29,810 nucleotides of DNA from positions 1 to 29,810 of the forward strand of contig JNDT01002217.1 of assembly GCA_000697055.1 (NCBI GenBank), given 5' to 3'. The notes under the pieces are model-generated. The model was not told the DNA's origin. It searched no databases and saw only the letters and a program-made list of their open reading frames with translations. Below are positions 1 to 10,074 of this stretch, one piece after another. Position 1 is the first letter of the stretch. Each line of letters starts with the position of its first letter. The position numbers and the translations under genes are program-made. This DNA comes from Saksenaea vasiformis B4078. Its lineage: Eukaryota; Mucoromycota; Mucoromycetes; Mucorales; Saksenaeaceae.

Positions 1-153
1 CTGTGTCCGCTGGTATCTCAGCAACAGATAGATAGGAATAAGACATGTCTAGAACCGCGTTCTAATAAAGTAATTACCTTCAGTACCTTTTTGTCTTACT
101 CAAGCATAGTGTTCTAATTACTGTGTAGTAATGTAACTATGTCAGATACGACA
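1..153 (-). repeat. 3' LTR of element A (partial)
   Basis: Matches 5172-5324 with 150 of 153 bases. On the minus strand the LTR begins TGTCGTATC at 153, right after the polypurine tract. The rest of the LTR lies beyond position 1. Confidence 0.92.
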
Positions 154-165
154 TTACCCCCCGCC
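154..165 (-). promoter_or_regulatory. Polypurine tract of element A
   Basis: On the minus strand a G-rich run ending GGGGGGTAA directly abuts the TGT start of the 3' LTR. Elements B, C and D carry related tracts at the same place, so this is the likely plus-strand DNA primer site. Confidence 0.8.
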
Positions 166-303
166 AGCTTGAAGCAAGCGTGAAAAAAGAGATGAAAGAA
201 AGTATGCATGAATAAAAGCATTGCAAAATGATGCTGTGGCGCGTCGATAAAAAACCTGCTGAAAAAACCCAGTGGGAAAAAAGTGTGGAGGAAAAAGACT
301 TGC

Positions 304-3300
304 CTACATGCGTTTGCTACGTTTTGTAACAGAAGGTCCAATTTGTTTGGAGGATGTACGTTTGCCATCGCCTGATCGCCATTGCCAATATCTTTCAATA
401 GTAGCGGGATCGTTAAAATCATCTGGAGATTGCCAAGTATCATCATCTGCAGTATAACCTTTCCAGCGTACAAGATACTTAAACTCGCCTTTTTGCAATT
501 CTTTGTGGTCAACAATGGCTTGCACTTCATAATGATTGTCTGAAATCACGGTATCTGGTGAAATAAGTTTCATATGGGATGGTGGAATGTCCCATGGAAG
601 CAATGTATTCAATTCATCAATAAGTGTGTAACTGCCACCTTTGCTTTGCCATAAAACAGTGAATGGTCCTTCATACTTAGGATCAGTTTTTGTGTTTCTC
701 GATACGTTGATGATCATGACCTTACTGCCTGGAGGAAATTGTACAATGCAGTGGTCTTTGTCAAACTTATCGCTTTGGTTCTTTTGCATTGTTTTAATGC
801 ATTCATGAATTGCTGGGATAACCACTTGTTCCATTTGGTCAAGGCGTTTCTTCATTGCCTGAGCATCGGATGATCTAGGTAGGGTACTACCATCTTTTAC
901 TTCACTATAATCCTCGAATTTATTGGGTTGACGTGCAAACATCAATGAAAAAGGACGTGTCTTATGCAGGGCTGCATGTTTTGTATTGATAGCTAGTTGC
1001 GCACTAGGTAGATATAAATCCCAATCTCCCTTCTTACCTTGCAACCGTTTTACTATAACTTCTTTCACCGTTTTTACCCATCGTTCTGCAATACCATTTG
1101 CCTGTGGATGATAAGGTGTGACAAGTCTGTGATCAATGCCTGAATGCTCTGTGACCAGTGAGACAACTTCGTTGACAAATTCAGTACCATTGTCAGATTG
1201 TAGGACTTTGGGAAAGCTGTAATCACAAAAAACTTGGATAAGTTGTCTAGCGATGCTAAGTGCTGATTTGTCTGGTAGCACTCTCAGAACACAGAAGCGT
1301 GAAAACACATCGACCATGACTAATAAAAAGTTATTACCAGTAGTAGAGGTAACATTAAAAGTGCCCAAGTCAATTGCCCAATGGTCTCCAGGTTGACTTG
1401 CTGTGATGTGTCATAATGGATGGTAACCATGTTTGCCAACGTTGAATCGTTGACAGTCGAGGCACTTGGCGACCAGGTTTAAGGCGTCTTGCTTGATATT
1501 CATCCAATGTAGTCTGTCACTGTGTAGCGCGTTGACTATGGCGTCTGCTCCGAAATGACCACTGAGATGTGCTTGCTCAAGCAACGATTGTCTTTTCTCT
1601 GCTGGTGGGGTCATGTACTCATGTGGTTTGATGAGACGTTGAAAGTGTTGTCCAGTGGGAAGAGAAGTTGTTGGTATGTTCTGTTTTGCGTTTTTGTTTG
1701 CTCCTGAAACGTTTGTATGTAATGTGCATTTACCTCCCGCGGAAAGTGGGACAGGCGCAGCAAAGAGACAAGAGAGCCAGTCAGGCAAAACGTTGGCAAT
1801 ACCAGGTCAGTGTACTACACGATAAGTGTAGTCACAAATGGTGTCGAGCCATTTGATCATCATTGGGTTGGCAACTTCCTGAGTGTGGAGGTAGGTAAGT
1901 GCGTTGCGGTCTGTGTATAAAGTGAACGGATTGCCCCAGAGGAATTTGTGGAACTTTTTCAGGGTGTAAACAATACCAAGTAATTCGCATTGGGTAACAG
2001 AGTAATTGCGTTCAGACCAACTAAGTGCACGCGCCATAAAACCAATATAATGGATGTGGTTGTCAATAATCTGATAAAGGACAGCGCCAATGCCATCGTC
2101 AGATGCATCCGTAGCAACAGAAAAAGGTTCATCCAGGTTGGAGTGACTGAGAATGGGTGCCTTTTCCAAAATAAGTTTGATACATTCAAAAGTATTGGCG
2201 TGTTACTGCGTCCAGATATCAGCAAGATTACCAGCGTTGCACAATTTGTCAAGAGGTGCGGTGAGTGTAGAAATGTTAGGGATGTGGACCCTGAAATAAT
2301 TGACCAGTCCGAGGAATCGTTGGATATCTTTTCCTGTTTTGGGCTGTGGCCATGTTTGGACATTGGTAACCTTGCGCAGATCAAGGCGAATACCACGTTC
2401 AGTCACACAGAAACCGAGTAAATAAACAGCACGTTGAGCAAAATGGCATTTGTCAGCGTTGAGGATGAGCTTGACATCTGTGAGACGGCGAATAGCGTCT
2501 GCTACATGCTTTGTATGATCTTCCAGGTTTTTCAAGAAGATGATGATATCATCGACAAAAGTAGTAACATAATCAACGCCATGAAATATGTAATTCATAA
2601 CGCGTTGGAACTTTGACGAGATGGGCTTGAGTCCAAAGGGACAACCGCGAAACATATATTGAATGCCATCGACTGTGAATGACGTTTTGTGTTGGTGTGG
2701 TTCATAAATCTGAAAGCGATGAAAAGCATTTTTTAAATCGAGTGTAGTGAACACTGTAGCTCCATGCATTTTCTGGAAAATCTCATTGATGAGAGGAAGT
2801 GGGAAACGATCATCTGGAAGCAGATTGTTGATGTGACGTGGGTCTAGGCAAGGTCGTCTGCCAGTGAGATTACTCTGAGCATCTTTTTTCAGTGCAAACG
2901 TTAGAGGGCTGTTCCATCTAGTATTCACTGGTGCACGAGTAATGATGCCGTCAGCTAGCCATTTGTTGACTTGTTCCTGTAATAGAGGTAAGAGCTTGTG
3001 CGGGATGTCGTATTGTCTTCTGTATGCTGCCTGGTTAGCAGGTGTGTCAAGTCGTACGATTGACTCAGGAACAGTGCAAAAAGAAGAGTTGGGGATTTCC
3101 TGGTTCTGTTCAAGCAAAGGTTGAATTGTCTGCAATAGATGTTCTTGTTCAGTAGGGTTGCCGACTGGTGAGTTGTTTGGCTCAAGGTCATCAAGAGGTT
3201 CAGTTTCAGGCGCCTTTGGAAGTCCTGAGCGGTGCCAACAAACAGGCAAACCAATAAAATTGATACCAATACGCGACATAAGATCCGTTCCAACACATAC

Positions 3301-4941
3301 ATTGGCTAAAGGATCATTGATATCAAAAACTTCGAAAGAATGAAAGATAACAATTTCATTGCAAACAACTTTAATAGGAGATGTTATTCCAATACGAGGC
3401 ACAAAGGCATTGTGAGCTGCTAATTTTATTTTTCCAGGTTTGGGAACAATTTTCCAACCGTTATTTTGGCAAAGGGCATGCGAAACAGTGCTGACAGTGG
3501 CCCCGGAATCCAATAAAGCTCATACATTTTGGTCCTGCAAAGTGAGATGCACATAGTAAGAACCAGTTTTTTGAAATGAATAATCTCAGTTAAATGTGTG
3601 AGACTTACACATGTTACAGGATTCAGCAATGGCCACATCAATATCGTCAATGGTCATGTCAACATCATCCTCATTGTCAATTTTTTCTTCTTTTTCCGTT
3701 ACTTCCTGAGAAATGTCCATTTCGAAATGGGCAGCACGAACAGCCAGCAGTTTTTTGCTAGTGTCTTGTTCCTTGTTACACTGATGGCCAGGGGACCAGA
3801 AACCACCGCATCCTTTGTAACACAATTTGCGAGTATTCGGAAATGATTTTGATTGGTTCCCAGTAGACAATGGAGAAGCTGAATCAGTCTTGGCACTGAT
3901 AGAAGGACGAGTGTTCTTGTCAACGCGTTGTCCTGAGTGAACAGAATGTAATGTTTCTTGTAAGACTTTATACTCGTTGATTGAGTGTGAGCCTTTTCCG
4001 TGAAGATGGCAGTATTGATCCTTGTACTGGGGCGCGCATCCAGAGGGGGAAGACTGTGAAAAATTTTGACTCTGGTCCAGAGTCCCACCCCGATCACTGG
4101 GAAGTTTTTTCTGTACCACCTGGGAGTAAATCGCCCTGGCCATTGAGGCTGCTTGATCAATGGTGCACCTTTGTTCCATAGGCAGATTGACTTGTTGGAG
4201 GTGTACTTGTTGCGACAATTCAGGTAGGAGCGAATTTGTAAAGAGAATTGCCATGACGCGATCATCACTGACACCAGCTTCTCTGCAGAGCTTATGGAAA
4301 CGGTCAGTGTACTTTTCTACTGATTCAGATCTTGACATATGGAGGCTAATCAATTCTTGCATACAGTTCACCTGGCGCTCAGCATCATTGATGCTATATT
4401 TTTGCAATAGGGCATTTTGGGCATAGGACCAAGGTAGATGCAGGACTCTGTGTAAATGTGCATCAAACCATGAGCGTTGTTCTGGAGACAGGGTATGAGG
4501 AAGCAAACAGTGCCAGGTGTCATCCAGATCTTGACCATAAGAAACAACGATATCCTCGAAGTTATTGAGACATTCTTGGATCGATGTAAAGACTGTTTTT
4601 GAGGTGTCAAAAACGTTACCAGTCCATTGTAGTAATGGAAGGTCTTTGGGGACAACATGTGTTCGTATCATTGGTTGAGGTACTTTGGCATTTGCTGTTG
4701 AGAGTTTTTGCTTCGTTTGTACTAGCATGTCCAAATCTTGGCTTGCTTCTGCATATGCCATTCTTGCGTTCACCTTTTCTTCAGGAGGAGTTAAAGGCAA
4801 TGCGATCTTTTCTCCTAGTTCTGCTAGTTTCATTGATATATCTTCAATTGCAGCATTTGTACGCTGTTCAGCAGATACTGGTCATATCTCGAGACTTTCA
4901 TTGTTGGGAGATAGAGGGCTTGATGTAAATACTTCAGACAT
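304..4941 (-). pseudogene. gag-pol: Element A gag-pol polyprotein, single frame with six in-frame stops
   Basis: One frame of 1546 codons runs from an ATG at 4941 to TAG at 304-306 with no frameshift. It is interrupted at 4882-4884, 3586-3588, 3520-3522, 2203-2205, 1807-1809 and 1411-1413 (five TGA, one TAA). Domains in order: a retrotransposon Gag region; two zinc modules near 4010 and 3800; a protease with LLDSGATVS near 3500; a reverse transcriptase with GCPFGLKPISSKFQ and FVDD at 2548-2559; RNase H with ATDASDDGIGAVLYQ near 2110; an integrase HHCC finger ending CLDC near 1450; the catalytic sites AIDLG, QSDNGTEF and NGIAERW; a GPY/F module (YEGPFTVL); and a chromodomain ending WKGYTADDDTWQSP near 450. 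The start at 4941 was chosen because ATGTCT follows the leader at the same relative place in elements B and C. Gag and Pol share a frame, so no programmed shift is needed. Most stops fit CGA changed to TGA. Confidence 0.93.
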
Positions 4942-4950
4942 AACAAAATC

Positions 4951-4963
4951 GAGTATTCGCTTA
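4951..4963 (-). promoter_or_regulatory. Putative self-primer binding site of element A
   Basis: The leader between LTR and ATG has no TGG-type tRNA site. Its minus-strand bases TAAGCGA...ACTC are complementary to the R-region segment GAGTCTCGCTTA (5005-5017 on the minus strand): 7 bp, a small internal loop, then 4 bp. Functional role is inferred by analogy with Tf1 of fission yeast. Confidence 0.55.
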
Positions 4964-4973
4964 AAAAAAATGA

Positions 4974-5324
4974 TGTATCCAAATTCAAGTATGGGCGATG
5001 TAAAGTAAGCGAGACTCAAAAAAAGGATTGTTTTTATTAAAATGATCATTGTACTGTTTAAATAATTTATGGTACTTGCGGGTAGCAGTGAGACAGAGGA
5101 GTTTAGAGATATCTTTAGATGATTCTTTACTAGATTGGGATTGTTATGTTTATCCTGGTTAATTGTATATTCTGTGTCTGCTGGTATCTCAGCAACAGAT
5201 AGGTAGGAATAAGACATGTCTAGAACCGCGTTCTAATAAAGTAATTACCTTCAGTACCTTTTTGTCTTACTCAAGCATAGTGTTCTAATTACTGTGTAGT
5301 AATGTAACTATGTCGGATACGACA
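4974..5324 (-). repeat. 5' LTR of element A
   Basis: The outer end (TGTCGTATCCGACA on the minus strand) is fixed by the match to 1-153. The inner end at 4974 (minus strand ...GGATACA) is inferred from LTRs of B and C, which also end in TACA followed by a T-run and a short leader. It gives 351 bp, close to the 359 bp of C. A TATTTAAA box lies about 50 nt before a GAGTCTC box, and AATAAAAA lies between them. Confidence 0.8.
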
Positions 5325-5515
5325 GCCCCAATTGGCGGAAATGGCTCGCAGGTATTTGGCAATTCCCACCTCATCTGCACCTTCAGAACGTTGCTTTTTG
5401 CATGCGAAGTTCTTTGTGCTGTTTTCATGTAACTGTTTGAAACCCGAAACAGTTAAGTATAGTGTGTTAGTAGATGCTTGGTCCAAACTTTTGGATATAT
5501 AGAATAAAAGTGTTT
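5325..5515 (-). pseudogene. Coding-like fragment abutting element A
   Basis: Immediately outside the 5' LTR of A, a minus-strand frame is open for about 60 codons, from roughly 5512 down to the LTR junction, and contains GIAKYLRAISANWG. The composition is coding-like and unlike the AT-rich DNA to its right. It has no ATG of its own, so it could be an exon or gene piece interrupted by the insertion of A. I do not recognise the family. Confidence 0.3.
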
Positions 5516-5591
5516 ACTGTCTCAATTGGACCTTTCTCTTGGATTACGTTTCTGAATTAGTTCTTTTTTTTTTTTTTTACTGCTCCAATAG

Positions 5592-5770
5592 TTTAATGGA
5601 CACTTAGTTAATTACAGCATTTGCAAATGACATACGTTTCTTTACTCAACCTCACGCTTAACTGACGCCTCATTAATTACAACATTAGTGAAGGACATAT
5701 CTTTTCTCTTTTCTTCTCTTTTTACTTAATTGACATCATGTTAATTACAACATTAACGAATGACATGCAA
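5592..5770. repeat. Three imperfect tandem units of about 66 bp
   Basis: Units begin near 5592, 5657 and 5724. Each carries TTAAxTGxCxxC followed by TTAATTACAxCATT and GAAxGACAT, separated by pyrimidine-rich spacers. No coding content is seen. Confidence 0.6.
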
Positions 5771-5795
5771 ATAATAAAAATGGCACTACTCGAAT

Positions 5796-6043
5796 AATCG
5801 AATGAATTCAAATATTCATTTTATTTGATGAACGAATATGAATATTCACTTTTACTTGATGAACGAATATGAATATTTGCTTTTACTTGACGAACGAATA
5901 TGAATATTTGCTTTTACTTGATGAACGAATATGAATATGCATTTCTATTTAATGAACGAATATGAATATTCGTTCTTACTTGACGAATGAATATGAATAT
6001 TTATTTCTATATGACGAATGAATACGAATATCTATATATTCGT
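5796..6043. repeat. 31-bp minisatellite, eight units
   Basis: Units start at 5796, 5827, 5858, 5889, 5920, 5951, 5982 and 6013, exactly 31 bp apart. The core reads GAACGAATATGAATATT followed by a T-rich tail. The core contains the near-palindrome CGAATATGAATATTCG. The first and last units are the most diverged. Differences are mostly C/T and A/G changes. Confidence 0.92.
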
Positions 6044-6068
6044 TTGTATTCGTTCGTGCCGACCCCTA
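6035..6068 (-). repeat. Possible terminal inverted repeat of a hAT-like non-autonomous element
   Basis: Read on the minus strand this segment begins TAGGGGTCGGCACGAACG, which resembles hAT element ends (CAGGGGTCGGCA type). A weaker related string, GGCACTACTCGAATAATCG, lies on the plus strand at 5782-5800, on the other side of the minisatellite. Together they could be the two ends of a small element whose interior is the 31-bp array. This is inference only. Confidence 0.3.
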
Positions 6069-6436
6069 CATACAGCTGTGCATAGTAATTTTGTGCAGAA
6101 GACATGATAGCAAATACTCCATATATTACATAGAGTATAATTTTTCTTTATTGAAAAAAAGTTATATCTTATATGAATTATTATTTGAAAGTAGAGGTTT
6201 TAAGCTTTCATTTAAGTATATATATATAAATATATCTTCTGTTGTTTTTGAGTTATCATTATTTAAAAATTTCTATTCATTTGAACCTTTTAGACCATTT
6301 TTTCTTTCTCTAAAAAACTTATATAAAATGCCCAGTCATGAGCTTATTTATTTTGATTTAGCAGCAATAGTAACTCTATCGCCTTTTTTTTGTCTATATC
6401 TTGAAATTAGCTCATTTCATTTGCAATTACAATACA

Positions 6437-6890
6437 ATGTATACTATTAGCAATGACAAATGTCAAAATATTATTGTTCAGTTACAGTCAGGCATTTTAG
6501 TAAAAAAGGTTGCCAAAAACTTGAATGTTAGTATTGGAATAGTGTCAGCAATTTGCAATCAGCTAGATGTCACCATTGAATGTCAACCATCAGGTTGTCC
6601 AAGTATAATTACTACAATGTTGAGTTACTATATCTTACATAATTTGAACAATGGTGACTATAAGAATGCTACAAATGTTAGTTACAAGCTTAGTAACAAT
6701 GGTGTCAATGTTAGTGCAGAAGCAGTTTATCATTTTTTACATTCTATTGAATATAAAGTGCAGTATAAACCAATAGTACTTCTTCTTACTAAGTAGCATA
6801 AGTGAAGAATTACAGTAGTAAGAGAAGAAACAATAAGAAAATACTTTGAGACTCTTGGTAGAGGTTTATTCAGAAGTAAAGATGATGATT
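6437..6890 (+). pseudogene. Tc1/mariner-type transposase, N-terminal relic
   Basis: A plus-strand frame from ATG 6437 to TAG 6794-6796 has the layout of the paired helix-turn-helix domain of Tc1/mariner transposases. A first helix set includes SGILVKKVAKNLNVSIGIVSAI; a linker with CQPSGCPSIIT sits where GRP-type linkers occur; a second helix set includes NATNVSYKLSNNGVNVSAEAVYHFLHS. The frame continues past the stop as HK, another stop, then RITVVREETIRKYF, which fits the start of the catalytic region (usually KHKKxRLxFA). No DDE/D catalytic motifs follow, so only the DNA-binding half remains. Strongly AT-rich. Confidence 0.6.
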
Positions 6891-6896
6891 ACAGAT

Positions 6897-7694
6897 GTCT
6901 ACCAGCATTATTTATACTGTTCAAATGCTTATTGAGTATCTTAGTAATCAGACGATGTGTAAGCTCTGAGTAATCATCATGGATCATCATTGATCCATGA
7001 TTATTAATGTCAAGTTGGAGAGCTGTCATCTAGCTGAGTCTGAATAACAATCTCATTGTTTAGGAACAGAGATGTCTGACTAATCACTGTGTCTATGCTA
7101 AGATTGTAATCATTGTAATTGTCTTGTCATACTAATCAAAAGATAGGAGATGTTGGAGGATACCTTGAGATTATGACAGAATCCTATTGTCTTTAGATTG
7201 TAGCTATCTGTTGTTAGATGTCTGAATAAATCAGATTTATCTGTGGATAAAGTGCCAATGGTATGAGAAACTCAATAAAGATCGTTTAGACTTAGTGAAT
7301 GAAATATGTATAATGATAATGATATGTCAAATATGACAGTAAGAAGGAATGGTAGATGTCCAGAAGTTTTGTAAATATGAGATTATTTTCTGAATCAAAA
7401 GATGATGAATAAATATACAACGTTTGAGCAGCAGCCAATGTTTGAAAAAATATGATTGATTGAAATGATCACTGCTGTACAATAGCATAAATGCTTCTAA
7501 AAAGGACGCACTCATTTTATTTAGAAGGGGTCGTTTGAAAGAGATGACATGTGATGTGTGAACATGCAGCATTTACTAAACTTTTGGACGTTCTAATGAG
7601 ACACAACCATCTTTTTAGAGGACCTCTGCCAAGGCTACCTGATGGAATGTTTCATTGTGTAGGATAGAAACCTTTAAAAAAAAGGTGATCATTG
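6897..7694. other. Unassigned stretch left of element B
   Basis: No gene can be supported. There is a strong palindrome, about TAATCATxATGGATCA around 6970-7005. A short plus-strand open run at about 7562-7662 translates to HAAFTKLLDVLMRHNHLFRGP and PRLPDGMFHCVG, possibly an old coding scrap of an unknown family. Before element B inserted, this DNA was directly joined to 19824 and so formed the 3' flank of the Tnp4-chromodomain gene. Confidence 0.45.
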
Positions 7695-7699
7695 GTTAG
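7695..7699. repeat. Target-site duplication of element B (left copy, GTTAG)
   Basis: GTTAG stands directly before the LTR start at 7700 and again at 19819-19823 directly after the 3' LTR. Five bp is the usual length for Ty3/Gypsy integrases. The perfect match proves that 7700-19818 entered as one element and was enlarged afterwards. Confidence 0.93.
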
Positions 7700-7996
7700 T
7701 GTCATATTCTACATACAGAATGACTAAATCATATCATGACATCTACAGATAAACCTTACAGATGAGAAACCAGATAAATAATGATTAAGCTGAAGTACAA
7801 ATCATATCAGGATCCAATACCCGATTGTACCTGAAACCTCTTTAACATCGATCATTGGTTTATTATTGTAAAATTTTTATTTCTCAAGAACACCATCACT
7901 GCTATAAAAGCTCCCTGTAAAACAATAATAAACAATCATCTAAGAGTCTCAACGTATTCCTGTTGTTATCCATCTCTCAATTAACCAAATTTTACA
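7700..7996 (+). repeat. 5' LTR of element B
   Basis: 297 bp, from TGTCATATTC to TTTTACA, the same length as 19522-19818. A TATAAAAG box is at 7903-7910. The GAGTCTCAACGTA segment at 7944-7956 begins exactly 41 nt after the start of the TATA box, and an AATAAA-type signal (AATAATAAAC) lies between them. Confidence 0.95.
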
Positions 7997-8001
7997 TTTT
8001 T

Positions 8002-8015
8002 TATGTTGAATTCTC
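8002..8015 (+). promoter_or_regulatory. Putative self-primer binding site of element B
   Basis: The leader segment TATGTTGA (8002-8009) can pair along all 8 bases, with one G-U pair, with TCAACGTA in the R region (7949-7956). The GAG of the R box may also pair with the CTC at 8013-8015. No TGG tRNA-type site follows the LTR. The role is inferred. Confidence 0.5.
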
Positions 8016-8032
8016 AAATTCTATCCATCAAG

Positions 8033-9003
8033 ATGTCTACTCTGAACATTGCTGAAAACACTACTGCCAATTCTACTGCCATTTCAGAAATTGTCAAGCC
8101 TGTTGTTTCTGACTATGACTCTGGTAGCAAAGGCCATAACTCACCTTCTCTCATGGAAGAAGTTGAACTCACTGGTGCCTATGCTTCTCGCCATCTGAAT
8201 CCCAAGGACTTTCTGCTGGAGACCATTGAATACTACAAAAAGAAGTTGGGTAGATTGGTCATTCAATACAGACAGTGCATGCCATCTGCTACTCCAGAGA
8301 TTCTCAAGCAACACCAAGCAGATATAAACAAGACCCATATTACATTGAGTAATTTCCAGGCCACCTATCGTTCATTGTACTGTGAAGAAAAAACAAATTT
8401 ATCAGAGACTTCCCAGACTGGTTCTGAAACTACTCAGCCCATCTCAAACAAAATGACAGCTAAGGATGTGCCCGTTTTCCAAATCAAAGGCTCTACGAAA
8501 TGGGACCCAACCAAAGAATCCTTTGCCAGTGTTGATCATTTCTTGACCCAATTCAAAAAGGTTCTTGTTGCCAACGGTATCAATACAGAGAAAGAGTAGG
8601 GTCACTGGTTGCCTCTCGCCTTCCCACATGAATTGGATGGCTGGTATAACGACAAGCTTGCAGGCAAATCCTGCTCCTGGTCCAAGGTTTGTAAAACAAT
8701 CAAAAAACGCTTTGAATCTGCAGATACCAGAATGGACAAGGTCGCCAAGGTATATATCACCCACATGACATCGAAGGAAACAGTCCAGGAATATGGTAAT
8801 TGCTTCCTCAATGCTTGTCAAGATGGAGGTATCAAGGATGATGAAGGTATTGCCACCAGGTTCATGTACACTTTGTACCCCAGAATTCAAGAAACAGTGC
8901 ACATTGCCTGGAGTACCCATCATGGCAAAAAGCTCCCTCAGACAGTGGATGACGTTGTGGAGTACTATTTTTTTGCTCTGAAGACAATCCCACCTGCTAC
9001 TTT
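8033..9003 (+). pseudogene. gag-pol: Element B gag, N-terminal part
   Basis: The frame starts at ATG 8033 (ATGTCT as in A and C). An in-frame ATG at 8003 lies inside the putative primer-binding site and is less likely. One TAG at 8597-8599 interrupts it. The Gag core matches element A in spacing: a region around GWYNDKLAGKSCSWSKVCKTI, then YITHMTSKETVQEYGNCF, as in retrotransposon Gag proteins (PF03732 type). The frame is lost near 9003, where a T-run starts the inserted repeat; it resumes after about 10074. Confidence 0.85.
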
Positions 9004-10074
9004 TTTTTTATCAAAAACACCATTGTGAACATTTATATTAGTTTTATCCTCTTTATTTCCCTATTCTCTTATCTTTATTTTTGTCATTGCATATGTATTA
9101 ACAGAAGAAATAACAAGGATCAAGATAACAAAAGTACAATGTACATAAAGAAACTACCAGAGAATACATACAGAACGATTGCCGCCATACAAATTAAAGA
9201 CCACTGATCACATGCTCTCAACCAACATGAAAGAAAAGCCTCTGTAGCAACCCAGGTAAATCGAAAATGAAGCAATACAGGTAAATTGAAAATGAAGCAC
9301 CTCAGATTTACTGAACATCAAGTATTTAGTTTCCTTATCTCTCCCCAACTTTTATTTCCTTTCTTGTATCAATCTATTTTGTATAAATACCCCCTCATTT
9401 CAATGAATAAAATATCAGGTTATCAGAACACAATTTTCTCTTGGTGTACTCTAGCCATCTCTAAAGGTCATTTCCAAAGGTTATCTACAAGCCGCCTTTT
9501 ATTGCTCTGCCTCCGTTGGTTATTCTCAAGAAACCACCATTAACCAGAATTTGCCAATTCTTTTCTTTTTCTTTTTCTCTATTTTTTTTTTACCCGATTG
9601 ATTTACAAGCGATGCTGATTCTGCTATCTCTTTTTATTTTCTTTTACATTTTCTCTTCTCTTTACTGAAATTCTATATTTCTTCTGATCCAACTCGCTGA
9701 TCACCTGAGAAATATCTCTATTTCATCTCCATACATCTCTAATTGATAGAATCAATACGAAAACAAAGGTAACCATACCAACGATTTTACTGACAATTAT
9801 ACTCTTTTTCAAACAGATCTCTTTATATATTGTCAATCCAGACAACAGATACTCTATTTTATCTTTTCTTTTCTTTTCCTCAAGCTTTACCGGTTACCCA
9901 AGTCTTGGTATTTGACTCAAATCCACACCTGGTGCTCACACAAACCAAACTGTTTTCATCTACTGAAGCTACTTTTTCTATACCTTACCAGCTATTTCTG
10001 TCATCAAGTTTACGCTTAGGCACTACCAGGAAACATACCCATTTTTATCAACAAGTCAAAAATACAGCATAACA
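9004..10074. mobile_element. Unclassified insertion within gag of element B
   Basis: The Gag frame stops making sense at 9003 and resumes near 10075. The inner 9409-10074 is a dispersed repeat also found inverted at 23667-24342. The left part (9004-9408) is private to this copy. It starts with a T-run (a poly(A) tail on the minus strand if the insert is a retroposon of that orientation), has a tandem pair of a 22-bp unit at 9253-9299, and a TATAAATA box near 9382. No convincing ORF or target duplication was found. It could be an LTR plus leader, or a LINE/SINE-like piece. Confidence 0.55.
9409..10074 (+). repeat. Dispersed repeat, copy 1
   Basis: Aligns over about 665 bp with the reverse complement of 23667-24342, from AAAATATCAGGTTATCAG to ACAAGTCAAAAATACAG. 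Differences are scattered, and copy 2 has a small duplication (AAAATGTAAAAG). It is pyrimidine-rich on this strand and non-coding as far as I can see. Confidence 0.85.

Larger units (their letters stand above)
1..5324 (-). mobile_element. Ty3/Gypsy chromodomain LTR retrotransposon (element A), 3' LTR cut by window edge
   Basis: Two direct copies of one LTR (1-153 and the outer 153 bp of 4974-5324) bracket a minus-strand gag-pol frame. The parts in transcription order are 5' LTR, a 32-nt leader, Gag, protease, reverse transcriptase, RNase H, integrase, chromodomain, polypurine tract and 3' LTR, which is the order of Ty3/Gypsy chromoviruses. The shared 153 bp of the LTRs differ at 3 positions, all transitions, so this is the youngest of the three large elements here. 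The right flank after 5324 reads gcccc, but the left target duplication lies outside the window and cannot be checked. Confidence 0.93.

Noticed and set aside
3514..3588. Programmed frameshift between Gag and protease of element A
   Set aside because: Gag and Pol are in the same frame; only two TGA codons separate them.
5796..6043. CRISPR-like array
   Set aside because: Units are contiguous 31-bp tandem repeats without unique spacers, in fungal DNA.
6091..6450. 119-codon plus-strand ORF
   Set aside because: Phe/Tyr/Leu-rich translation of AT-rich DNA, overlapping the Tc1-like frame; no protein features.
7327..7572. 81-codon minus-strand ORF
   Set aside because: No domain or motif, low-complexity aromatic-rich translation in decayed AT-rich DNA.
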